A stretch of DNA of 14,425 nucleotides from Actinocrinis sp046724665. GTDB lineage: Bacteria; Actinomycetota; Actinomycetes; Streptomycetales; Catenulisporaceae. The notes beneath the pieces are model-generated. The model did no database searches. It worked only from the letters and a program-made list of their open reading frames with translations, and was not told where the DNA came from. Where the stretch lies: the NCBI GenBank assembly GCA_046724665.1, contig JBKOWZ010000181.1, forward strand, positions 1-14,425, given 5' to 3'. The translations under genes and the position numbers were made by a program. Positions 6,661 through 13,042 of the stretch are shown one piece after another (within the stretch, counting starts at the first letter, position 1; every line of letters begins with the position of its first letter).

Positions 6661-6686
6661 GCGCGGCCCTTCCTACGGTGTTCCAT
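6657..6686 (-). other. Nine-codon upstream ORF overlapping the bioB start
   Basis: On the minus strand, ATG 6686 opens a frame encoding MEHRRKGRA, whose TGA (6659-6657) overlaps the bioB ATG as ATGA. A GAGGA motif lies 5 nt before this ATG, so it has its own plausible ribosome site. It could be a leader peptide giving translational coupling, or chance. Too short to judge by composition. Confidence 0.3.
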
Positions 6687-6776
6687 GCTCGTCCTCAGGC
6701 AGTCTGCACCATCAGCACCCGAGGCGGCGGCGCGATCGACGTGCGGCCGGTCACACCTCGCGGTCCCGGCAGGCAG

Positions 6777-7502
6777 TCAGCGCGCGTAGCGCGCGCGGAA
6801 CGCCGCCGCGTCGAAGACGCCGCCGAGCGCGGGGGAGAGGGCGTCCCTGGCGGCCAGCAGGAACTCCGGGGCGTCGAGCGCACCGGCCCCGGCGGGCAGC
6901 GCTCCGGCCAGCGGCCGGGCCGCCAGGGTCTCCAGGTCCCGGATGTTGCAGCGCATCGCCAGGTCCGGCTCGTCCGGCGGCACCGGCCAGGAGCCGAGCA
7001 CCACCCCGGCGAGTTCGACCCCGCGCAGCGCCATCGACTCCAGCGTCAGCGCGGTGTGGTTGAGCGTGCCGAGCGCCGGATCGGCGACCACCAGCACCGG
7101 CGCGCCCAGCTCGCGGGCGAGGTCGGCGAGCGTCGCGCCGTCCTCGTCGAAGCGCACCAGCAGCCCGCCCGCGCCCTCGACCAGCACCAGCCGCCGCGAG
7201 TCGGCCAGCTTGCGGACATCGTCCGCGGCGTCGTGCAACGAAACCGGCGGCAGCCCGCTGATCCGCGCCGCCGCGGCAGGGGAGAGCGGGTGCGGGTAAC
7301 GCGCGTACTCGTGCGTGTCGGTCACCCCGGCCAGCCGCTCGACCTCGGCCAGGTCGCCGGGCTCGCCGCCGAGCACCCCGGTCTGGGCGGGCTTGACCAC
7401 GGCGACCGAGGCGCCGCGCGCCGCCGCGAGCGCGGCCAGTGCCGCGGTCGCGACCGTCTTGCCGACGCCAGTGCCGGTACCCGTCACCACGAGGATGCTC
7501 AT
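6777..7502 (-). CDS. bioD: Dethiobiotin synthetase
   Basis: This 241-residue enzyme makes dethiobiotin from 7,8-diaminopelargonate, CO2 and ATP, the step before BioB. The P-loop GTGTGVGKT lies at residues 8-16, followed by VVKPAQTG, whose Lys belongs to the substrate/phosphate site, then LVEGAGGLLV (Mg/nucleotide region) and VVADPALGTLNH. Length is normal. ATG 7502 fits the family start, but no good Shine-Dalgarno precedes it. TAGACT (7516-7511) 8 nt upstream could be the -10 of a leaderless promoter. It lies 42 nt downstream of the GH20 stop and 116 nt upstream of bioB. bioA and bioF, which usually accompany bioD and bioB, are not in the window. Confidence 0.95.
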   Translation of the reverse strand: MSILVVTGTGTGVGKTVATAALAALAAARGASVAVVKPAQTGVLGGEPGDLAEVERLAGVTDTHEYARYPHPLSPAAAARISGLPPVSLHDAADDVRKLADSRRLVLVEGAGGLLVRFDEDGATLADLARELGAPVLVVADPALGTLNHTALTLESMALRGVELAGVVLGSWPVPPDEPDLAMRCNIRDLETLAARPLAGALPAGAGALDAPEFLLAARDALSPALGGVFDAAAFRARYAR

Positions 7503-7518
7503 GTCCGTCGAGTCTACC

Positions 7519-7536
7519 GAGACCTCAGTCGGTCTC
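7519..7536. repeat. 6-6-6 inverted repeat between GH20 and bioD
   Basis: GAGACC (7519-7524) and GGTCTC (7531-7536) form a perfect inverted repeat with a 6-nt loop, 8 nt past the GH20 stop and inside the bioD upstream region. It may be a weak hairpin or an operator. It does not match dre: the half-sites are reversed relative to GGTCTAGACC. Confidence 0.35.
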
Positions 7537-7544
7537 AGCTTCCG

Positions 7545-9215
7545 TCAGCTGCCGGCGGGCCAGGGCACCTGTGGCGAGCGGTAGTAGTGGATGTCCATCG
7601 CCTTCCAGCGCGGGCCCTGCGCGGCCAGGCGCTGCTGGAACGCGCCCCAGTGGTGCACGGCCGCGGGGGACCAGCCGAGTTCCGCGATGGCAGGCAGACG
7701 CGGGAAGGTCATGTAGTCGATGTCGGCGTTGGACGCGACCGTCTCCGTCCACAGGTCCGCTTCGACGCCGAGGACCGCCGACGTGTTGACGCCTGGCAGG
7801 TACGACGCGGGATCCCAGTTGTACGCGTCGTGCACGTCCACATAGCCGGCCCAGTGAAGGCCGAGCGGCGTGCTCGCGTCGTACTTCTGGTCCAGGTACG
7901 TGTGGTTGGCTGGATCGAGCACCAGCTGCGCCCCCGCGTTCGCGGCCTGCACGAACTTCGGGCTCGGCAGCCCCTTGCTCCAGTACGTGGCGACCGGCGG
8001 ACTCACCGCCGACGGATCCCCGACCCGAACCGACGTCGCGACCGTCTCCTGCCAGCCCCACGGGACCTTGCCCTGCGCACGAACATCGGATGCGACGCGA
8101 TTGACGATCTTCGTGTAGTCAGCCGGCGACGTCGCCCCTGCCTCATCACCGCCTATACCGATGTACGGCCCCGGTGTTAACGCGGCGAGCTGACGGAAGA
8201 CGTCGTCGAGGAATGCGTACGTCGCCGGCTTGCGCGCACACAGCGAGCTGTACTTGCCGCCGACGGCCGTGGACACCGGCTGCGGCTTGCCATTGCAGCT
8301 CAGCGCGGGGTACGAGGCCAGGGCCGCGGTAACGTGTCCGGGAATATCGATCTCGGGCACGATCGTGATGAAGCGCGACCGCGCGTAGGCGACGAGCCTG
8401 CGGTAGTCGTCCTGCGTGTAGAAGCCGCCCGGACCTCCGCCGACCTCGGTCTTGGCGCCGACCGCGGTCAGGTTCGGCCAGCCGTCGATCGCCAGCCGCC
8501 AGCCCTGATCGTCTGTCAGATGCAGGTGCAGATAGTCAACTTTGTACAGCGATACCTCGTCGATATACCGCTGCACGTCGGCGACGCTGAAGAAGTGCCG
8601 GGCCACGTCCAGCCCCGCCGCGCGGTAGGCGTAGCGGGGATAGTCAACGATGTGCCCCGACGGAACCACCCACGCCGCGGTCGAAGCGCCCCGCGCGGTG
8701 TGCTCCTCCACCTGCGGTGGCAGAAGCTGACGCAGCGTCTGCACGCCGTGGAACAGCCCGGCCGGCTGATTCGCGCTGACAGTCACCCGGTCGGCGGACA
8801 CGTCGAGCCGATAGCCCTCGGCGCCGAGTTGCTCGTCGTCGCCGAGCACGAGCCCGATTCCGTCACTGGTCGCCGCCCCCTTCGTTACCGGAACCGCATA
8901 ACCGGTCGGCTGGCGCAGCAGCGTCGCGAGGTAGTCCGCGACGTCGTGCGCGGGTGCGGAGGCGGGGGAGACGTGGATACCCGTCGAGGCGTTGACGGTG
9001 AACTGGCCGCCGGTCGCCACCGCGCTGACCGGAGCGGGTACGACGTTCGCGTAGTCCGCCCGCTGCGCCGCGGTCGGCGGGGCGTCCGGCTGCGTGCCGC
9101 TGAGCCCTATCGCCACGCCGGCGCCAAGACCCCCCAGCGCGACGACGGCGACGAGCGCCGCGCGCGGCAGGCGTCGACGGCTCGGTGGGCGGGTGTCGCG
9201 GTGTTGCTGGGCCAT
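7545..9215 (-). CDS. Exported GH20 beta-N-acetylhexosaminidase
   Basis: This 556-residue protein begins with a positively charged N-terminus (RRRLPRAA) and a hydrophobic segment (about 18-38), so it is exported or membrane-anchored. There is no lipobox. Residues about 55-190 match the GH20 N-terminal domain, and from about 195 follows the catalytic barrel. Landmarks are LHLTDDQGWRLAIDGWPNLT, IVPEIDIPGHV and the catalytic pair D357-E358 in IGIGGDEAG, the substrate-assisted Asp-Glu of the family. The enzyme should remove terminal GlcNAc from chitooligosaccharides outside the cell. It follows dasR on the same strand (83 nt gap) and precedes bioD (42 nt), placing it in the GlcNAc/chitobiose unit. 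No Shine-Dalgarno precedes ATG 9215. Confidence 0.93.
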   Translation of the reverse strand: MAQQHRDTRPPSRRRLPRAALVAVVALGGLGAGVAIGLSGTQPDAPPTAAQRADYANVVPAPVSAVATGGQFTVNASTGIHVSPASAPAHDVADYLATLLRQPTGYAVPVTKGAATSDGIGLVLGDDEQLGAEGYRLDVSADRVTVSANQPAGLFHGVQTLRQLLPPQVEEHTARGASTAAWVVPSGHIVDYPRYAYRAAGLDVARHFFSVADVQRYIDEVSLYKVDYLHLHLTDDQGWRLAIDGWPNLTAVGAKTEVGGGPGGFYTQDDYRRLVAYARSRFITIVPEIDIPGHVTAALASYPALSCNGKPQPVSTAVGGKYSSLCARKPATYAFLDDVFRQLAALTPGPYIGIGGDEAGATSPADYTKIVNRVASDVRAQGKVPWGWQETVATSVRVGDPSAVSPPVATYWSKGLPSPKFVQAANAGAQLVLDPANHTYLDQKYDASTPLGLHWAGYVDVHDAYNWDPASYLPGVNTSAVLGVEADLWTETVASNADIDYMTFPRLPAIAELGWSPAAVHHWGAFQQRLAAQGPRWKAMDIHYYRSPQVPWPAGS

Positions 9216-9232
9216 GGACAGTCAGCGTATGC

Positions 9233-9262
9233 GATCACTAAACGTGAGCATTTGTGATCACA
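9233..9262. repeat. Inverted repeats in the GH20 promoter region
   Basis: A 10-bp palindrome TGTGATCACA occupies 9253-9262, and its GTGATC half also pairs with GATCAC at 9233-9238 across 15 nt. Both lie 18-47 nt upstream of the GH20 ATG, in an AT-richer stretch where a promoter is expected. A -10-like CATACG on the minus strand (9231-9226) would give a nearly leaderless transcript. No dre-like site was found here. The regulator is unknown. Confidence 0.4.
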
Positions 9263-9298
9263 TTGATACGAATCCCGTGCCCCGCCCCGACTGTGCCT

Positions 9299-10105
9299 TT
9301 ACGCTCCTGGCCGGGTGAGCCGGGCCAGGAACTTGTAGCGGTCGCCGCGGTAGACGGAACGCACCCACTCGACCGGTTCGCCGTCGCCGTCCTTCGAGTG
9401 CCGGGAGAGCAGCAGCATCGGCAGTCCCGTGTCGGTGCCCAGCAGCGCGGCCTCGCGCGGGGTGGCCAGCGCGGTCTCGATGGTCTCCTCCGCCTCGGCC
9501 AGGTGCACGCCGTACTCCTCGCTCAGCGCGGAGTAGAGAGAGGTGTACTTCGTCAGGTGCTTTCGCAGCCCGGGGAAGCGCTTGGCGGACAGGTGCGTGG
9601 TCTCGATGGCCATCGGCTCGCCGTTGGCCATGCGCAGCCGCTCGATCCGCAGCACCCGCGAGCCGGGCTTGACCACCAGCCGGTCGGCCAGGTCGTCGTC
9701 GGCGGACACGTAGCCGATCTCCAGCAGCCGCGAGGTCGGTTCGAGGCCCTGCGCCCGCATGTCCTCCGTGTAAGAGGTCAGTTGCAGCGCCTGCGCGACC
9801 TTCGGCTTCGCCACGAAGGTGCCCTTGCCCTGGATCCGCTTGAGCCGGCCCTCCACCACCAGTTCGGCCAGGGCCTGGCGCACGGTGGTGCGCGAGGTGT
9901 CGAAGTCCAGCGCGAGGGTGCGCTCCGGCGGGACCGGGGTGCCGGGCGGCATGGTCTGGGTCATCTCCAGCAGGTGCCGCTTGAGCCGGTAGTACTTCGG
10001 GACGCGCGCGGCCGGCTCGGCGGCGTGGGCGTTCTCGTCCTGCTCCGGCTCCCCCGGCGCGACGAGCGGGGCACGGACCTCGACCGCGCTGTGCTCGACC
10101 GTCAC
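9299..10105 (-). CDS. dasR: GntR/HutC-family regulator DasR (GlcNAc regulator)
   Basis: The sequence is strikingly close to Streptomyces DasR as I recall it. It has ARVPKYYRLKRHLLEMTQ followed by PPGTPVPPERTLA, the winged helix FDTSRTTVRQALAELVVEGR, GKGTFVAKPKVAQALQLTSY, then the UTRA effector domain (RVLRIERLRMANGEPMAIET, TTHLSAKRFPGLR, PVEWVRSVYRGDRYKF). DasR represses chitin/GlcNAc uptake genes and releases DNA on binding GlcNAc-6-phosphate or GlcN-6-phosphate. GTG 10105 (268 aa) was chosen because AGGAGG (10115-10110) lies 4 nt upstream. A GTG at 10129 (276 aa) is the alternative. It diverges from dasA, and the shared region carries three dre-like sites. A dre-like site 108 nt upstream of its start suggests autoregulation. 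Confidence 0.95.
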   Translation of the reverse strand: MTVEHSAVEVRAPLVAPGEPEQDENAHAAEPAARVPKYYRLKRHLLEMTQTMPPGTPVPPERTLALDFDTSRTTVRQALAELVVEGRLKRIQGKGTFVAKPKVAQALQLTSYTEDMRAQGLEPTSRLLEIGYVSADDDLADRLVVKPGSRVLRIERLRMANGEPMAIETTHLSAKRFPGLRKHLTKYTSLYSALSEEYGVHLAEAEETIETALATPREAALLGTDTGLPMLLLSRHSKDGDGEPVEWVRSVYRGDRYKFLARLTRPGA

Positions 10106-10213
10106 GGCACCTCCTGATGTTGTGGCCACAAGGTGTCATGGTCCCACGGCGCTGTAAAGGACCGACAGCCCTCCGGCAGGCTGGAAGGGCACTGTGCCGC
10201 GCCGTGAACGCGA

Positions 10214-10229
10214 AGAGGTCTAGACCAGT
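10214..10229. promoter_or_regulatory. dre-like DasR operator 1 (dasR-proximal)
   Basis: AGAGGTCTAGACCAGT matches the DasR consensus ACTGGTCTAGACCAGT at 14 of 16 positions and contains the full GGTCTAGACC core. It lies 108 nt upstream of the dasR start, fitting autorepression of dasR and/or looping with the dasA-proximal sites. Confidence 0.85.
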
Positions 10230-10300
10230 ATGCACCATGCGGCGCGGTTCCGGGGCCGGTGAAGCCTTGATAACGGCTTGAGCCGGTGGCGCCGGAACCC

Positions 10301-10330
10301 TTGACGGTCCATATTGGTCTATGCCACTCT
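10301..10330 (+). promoter_or_regulatory. Possible dasA promoter
   Basis: TTGACG (10301-10306) and CACTCT (10325-10330), 18 nt apart, are the best promoter candidate before dasA. dre-like site 2 overlaps its spacer and -10, and site 3 lies just after, as expected for repression. The -10 is weak, so this is tentative. Confidence 0.35.
10313..10328. promoter_or_regulatory. dre-like DasR operator 2
   Basis: ATTGGTCTATGCCACT matches the dre consensus at 12 of 16 positions. Its left half is nearly perfect and its right half degenerate. It overlaps the putative dasA promoter. The centre-to-centre distance to site 3 is 22 bp, about two helical turns. Confidence 0.7.
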
Positions 10331-10334
10331 CCCA

Positions 10335-10350
10335 ACTGGTCTAAACCATT
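10335..10350. promoter_or_regulatory. dre-like DasR operator 3
   Basis: ACTGGTCTAAACCATT matches the dre consensus at 14 of 16 positions, with a perfect left half. It lies just downstream of the putative dasA promoter and in helical phase with site 2, suggesting cooperative binding of two DasR dimers. Confidence 0.85.
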
Positions 10351-10562
10351 GAGTAGGTCGGCACGAGACGCCGTCGCGCCCCGCGCGCACCGGCTCGAGC
10401 AGTGGCGACACCGCGGTACCGCAAGATCAGTTTCGACCCGTATCCGATTCAGCACAGCACGGGCTCCAGTGTGGCACCCGTCCCGGCTCGGCGAAGCCCA
10501 GGGTCGCCGGGTCGGCAACGCACCGGTGCCGGCCACTGCCACCCAGCCTTGGCATCCATATC

Positions 10563-10568
10563 AGGAGG
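10563..10568 (+). promoter_or_regulatory. Shine-Dalgarno deciding the TTG start of dasA
   Basis: AGGAGG lies 5 nt before TTG 10574. The nearer ATG (10569) reads ATG-GCT-TGA and stops at once, so TTG is the true start, giving a proper lipoprotein signal peptide. Confidence 0.85.
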
Positions 10569-10573
10569 ATGGC

Positions 10574-11896
10574 TTGAAGCGCACAACCGCAGCCGCCGCG
10601 GCCCTCGCCGCGGCCGCGTTGACCGCGTCGGCGTGTTCTTCGTCGTCGAGCGGCAACAACTCGACGCCGCAGAGCGTGCTCAGCACTCAGGGCGCCGGAA
10701 AGACCGTCACCGTCTGGCTGATGTCCGACGCCCAGAAGGGCTGGCCGGACGTGGTCGCCGCGGCCAAGTCCGCGTTCGAGAAGGAGACCGGCGCCAAGCT
10801 CAACATCGAGTACCAGCAGTGGAGCAACTACACCACCAAGCTGGACACCGCGCTGCTGTCCGGCAACGCGCCCGACGCGCTGGAACTGGGCAACACCCAG
10901 ACGGCCAAGTACATCAACGCCGGCTCGTTCGTCGATCTGACCAGCGTCAAGAGCCAGTTCGACAACTCCGCGCAGTGGCTCGACTCGCTGGCCGCCTCCG
11001 GCGCCAGCCCCGACGGCACCAAGACCTTCGCGGTCCCGTACTACGCCGGCGCCCGCGTCCTGATCTACCGCAAGGACCTGTTCGCCGCGGCCGGCGTCAC
11101 CACCCCGCCGGCCACCCTCGACGAGTTGCAGGCCGACCTGGCCAAGGTCCAGGCCAAGAACGCCTCGACGCCCAACTTCTCCGCGCTCTACCTGCCGGGC
11201 AAGAACTGGTACACCGCGGTCTCCTTCGGCGCCGGCACCTTCGGCGTCAAGGGCGTGGTGGCCAAGTCGGACGGCTCGAAGTGGACCGGCACGCTGACCG
11301 ACCCGGCCTTCGTCAACGGCGTCAAGACCTGGGCCGACCTCCAGAAGAAGTACTCGGTCGGCGGCACCACGGTGGACGAGTCCGACCAGGACGCCCGGAT
11401 GGCCAAGGGCAACATCGCCGCGATCATCGGCGCCGGCTGGGAGGCCGGCTCGGTGGTCGATCCGAAGACCGGCAACCCGGCGCTGGCCAAGGACCTGGCC
11501 GAGATCCCGGTCCCGGGCACCGCGGCCGGCAGCCCGACCCCGGCCTTCCTCGGCGGCTCCGACCTGGCCGTGCCGACGCGCGCCGCCAACGCGGCCCTCG
11601 GCGCCGAGTTCCTGCGGATCTTCACCGACACCGCGAACCAGACGCTGCTGGCCAAGTACGCCATCCCGAACAACAAGACGCTGATCTCCGCCTACGAGGC
11701 GGCCGGCGAGGCGAACAAGGCCACCGGCGAGGCGGCCAAGGCGTCCACCTGGTTCATCCCGAACTCGCCGAACTGGTCCGGCGCCGACGAGACCGCGCTT
11801 CAGACCGCGTTCTCGGCGATCGCCACCGGCGCCGACCCGGCCGGCGCCCTCGGCGCCGCCCAGACGACCGTTCTGGGCGACCTGAACGCGCAGTAG
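10574..11896 (+). CDS. dasA: ABC sugar-binding lipoprotein, DasA-like (chitobiose)
   Basis: The 440-residue protein starts at TTG 10574, and a lipoprotein signal peptide follows: MKRTT, an Ala-rich core, then lipobox LTASA/C with Cys21 as the lipidated residue. A Ser-rich linker leads into a family 1 (MalE/UgpB-like) solute-binding fold: TVTVWLMSDAQKGWPDVVAA, YQQWSNYTTKLDTALLSGNA and PDALELGNTQ are characteristic N-lobe segments. Position beside dasR and before dasBC and a GH3 gene identifies it as DasA, the N,N'-diacetylchitobiose-binding component. An upstream in-frame extension to 10286 is rejected because it lacks a signal and a ribosome site. Transcription is predicted to be repressed by DasR. 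Two strong hairpins follow the stop, so dasA is probably expressed above dasBC. Confidence 0.93.
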   Translation: MKRTTAAAAALAAAALTASACSSSSSGNNSTPQSVLSTQGAGKTVTVWLMSDAQKGWPDVVAAAKSAFEKETGAKLNIEYQQWSNYTTKLDTALLSGNAPDALELGNTQTAKYINAGSFVDLTSVKSQFDNSAQWLDSLAASGASPDGTKTFAVPYYAGARVLIYRKDLFAAAGVTTPPATLDELQADLAKVQAKNASTPNFSALYLPGKNWYTAVSFGAGTFGVKGVVAKSDGSKWTGTLTDPAFVNGVKTWADLQKKYSVGGTTVDESDQDARMAKGNIAAIIGAGWEAGSVVDPKTGNPALAKDLAEIPVPGTAAGSPTPAFLGGSDLAVPTRAANAALGAEFLRIFTDTANQTLLAKYAIPNNKTLISAYEAAGEANKATGEAAKASTWFIPNSPNWSGADETALQTAFSAIATGADPAGALGAAQTTVLGDLNAQ

Positions 11897-11902
11897 TCTC
11901 CA

Positions 11903-11943
11903 CTCGCGGGCCCGGCACCTAACACAATGACCGGGCCCGCGAG
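11903..11943 (+). terminator. Strong hairpin 1 after dasA
   Basis: CTCGCGGGCCCGG (11903-11915) pairs perfectly over 13 bp with 11931-11943, leaving a 15-nt loop, 6 nt after the dasA stop. There is no U-tract. In an operon this would stabilise the dasA mRNA 3' end or cause partial termination. Confidence 0.7.
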
Positions 11944-11957
11944 CTGAGGGCCTCGTG

Positions 11958-11991
11958 ACGGCAGCCCGCGCCCCCGCGCGCGGGCTGCCGT
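11958..11991 (+). terminator. Strong hairpin 2 before dasB
   Basis: ACGGCAGCCCGCG (11958-11970) pairs perfectly over 13 bp with 11979-11991, with an 8-nt C-rich loop. It lies 14 nt after hairpin 1 and 58 nt before dasB. Again there is no U-tract. Together the pair forms a tandem barrier between dasA and dasBC. Confidence 0.7.
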
Positions 11992-12049
11992 GCACTCGGC
12001 CCTGGCAAGCAGCTTGATCGCGGGCTCCAGGGAAGGACCCCTCCACACG

Positions 12050-13042
12050 ATGAGCGCGATTCAATCCGATCGCCGCGAGCCGGACGTCGAACGACTGGAC
12101 GGACCCTTCCCGGCGCCGGCCCCCGGCCGCCGCCGCGGCGCGTCGATCCAGGGCAGGTACATCCCCTACCTTCTGATCCTCCCGGCCGTCGTCACCCTGA
12201 TCGGCGTGCTGGGCTACCCGCTGGTGCGGGTGGTCATGCTCGCCTTCCAGAACGTCAACAGCTATCTGAAGCTGGCCGTGCCGAGCCTTGACCGGTGGAT
12301 CGGCTTCGACGGCTTCCGCCGGGTCTTCACCGACGCGCAGTTCTGGCAGGTCGTCGAGCGCTCCTTCCTGTTCACCTTCGAGGTGGTCACCGCCTCGATC
12401 GCGCTCGGCCTCGGCTTCGCCCTGGTGCTCAACCGGGTCTCGCCGTGGGCGAAGATCTTCGTCTCGACCGTGCTGATGTTCGTGTGGGCGGTCCCCGCGC
12501 TGGTCACCGGCACGGTCTTCCGCTGGCTGTTCGCCGGGATCGGCGGGGTCATCGACTACCTGCTCTACCTGCTCGGCGGCAGCGGCATGAAGAACCACGA
12601 CTGGTTCGCCAACCCCGCCGAGGGCCTCTACGTCGTGGTCGCCGCCGCGGTGGTCTGGGGCGCGCTGCCGTTCCTGGTGCTCGGCCTCAACGCCGCGATG
12701 ACCCAGGTACCGCGCGAGCTGGTCGAGGCCGCGAAGGTGGACGGGGCCAGCCCGGTGCAGAGCTTCCGGCACGTGGTGCTGCCGATCATCCGGCCGTTCC
12801 TGCTGCTGTGCACCTCGCTCAGCTTCATCTGGGACTTCCAGGTGTTCGCGCAGATCTGGGCGCTGCGCCAGCAGTCGCCCGAGCCCGGCTACTGGACCGT
12901 GGGCGTCTACCTCTACGAACAGGGCTTCACCAGCTCGCACTACAGCACCAGCTCGGTGATCTCGATCGCGATGATCCTGCTGATGCTGGCCGTGCTGGTC
13001 GCTTACATCCGGCAGGTCGTCAAGATCGGAGGCCAGGGCTGA
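12050..13042 (+). CDS. dasB: ABC transporter permease, DasB-like
   Basis: The 330-residue inner-membrane permease has about six transmembrane segments, beginning with YIPYLLILPAVVTLIGVLGY. The ATPase-contacting EAA loop reads VEAAKVDGASPVQSFRHVVL followed by PIIRP, correct for the MalF/UgpA type (CUT1). The conserved N-terminal LPAVVTL...YP start is also typical. The basic cytoplasmic N-terminus is Arg/Pro-rich. ATG 12050 was chosen. GGAAGG (12031-12036) is 13 nt upstream, a rather long spacing. An in-frame start at 11990 would lie inside hairpin 2 and is less likely. It is separated from dasA by 153 nt containing two hairpins, and overlaps dasC by TGATG. With dasC it forms the channel for chitobiose import. 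Confidence 0.93.
   Translation: MSAIQSDRREPDVERLDGPFPAPAPGRRRGASIQGRYIPYLLILPAVVTLIGVLGYPLVRVVMLAFQNVNSYLKLAVPSLDRWIGFDGFRRVFTDAQFWQVVERSFLFTFEVVTASIALGLGFALVLNRVSPWAKIFVSTVLMFVWAVPALVTGTVFRWLFAGIGGVIDYLLYLLGGSGMKNHDWFANPAEGLYVVVAAAVVWGALPFLVLGLNAAMTQVPRELVEAAKVDGASPVQSFRHVVLPIIRPFLLLCTSLSFIWDFQVFAQIWALRQQSPEPGYWTVGVYLYEQGFTSSHYSTSSVISIAMILLMLAVLVAYIRQVVKIGGQG

Larger units (their letters stand above)
10106..10573. other. dasR-dasA divergent regulatory region
   Basis: This 468-nt gap separates dasR (minus) from dasA (plus). It contains three dre-like sites (10214-10229, 10313-10328, 10335-10350), a possible dasA promoter (10301-10330) and a dasA leader of roughly 220 nt. The leader has a 10-bp palindrome GCGGTACCGC (10413-10422) and ends in a strong ribosome site. 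No gene could be supported in it. Confidence 0.7.

Noticed and set aside
7519..7536. GAGACC-N6-GGTCTC considered as a dre site for bioD
   Set aside because: Half-sites are in the opposite polarity to the GGTCTAGACC core, and overall agreement with the consensus is poor.
6678..8180. 500-codon plus-strand frame opposite bioD and GH20
   Set aside because: Arg-rich shadow frame spanning two well-defined genes, and no ribosome site was seen.
9253..9262. TGTGATCACA considered as a CRP-type site
   Set aside because: The CRP consensus needs a 6-nt spacer between TGTGA and TCACA; here the halves abut.
10569..10571. ATG as the start of dasA
   Set aside because: It is followed immediately by GCT-TGA. 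The TTG at 10574 gives the lipoprotein frame with ideal ribosome-site spacing.
10427..12940. Very long minus-strand frame (837 codons) opposite dasA and dasB
   Set aside because: Composition is Gly/Arg/Asp-rich low-complexity, typical of the antisense of high-GC genes. dasA and dasB on the other strand have clear domains, ribosome sites and a lipobox.
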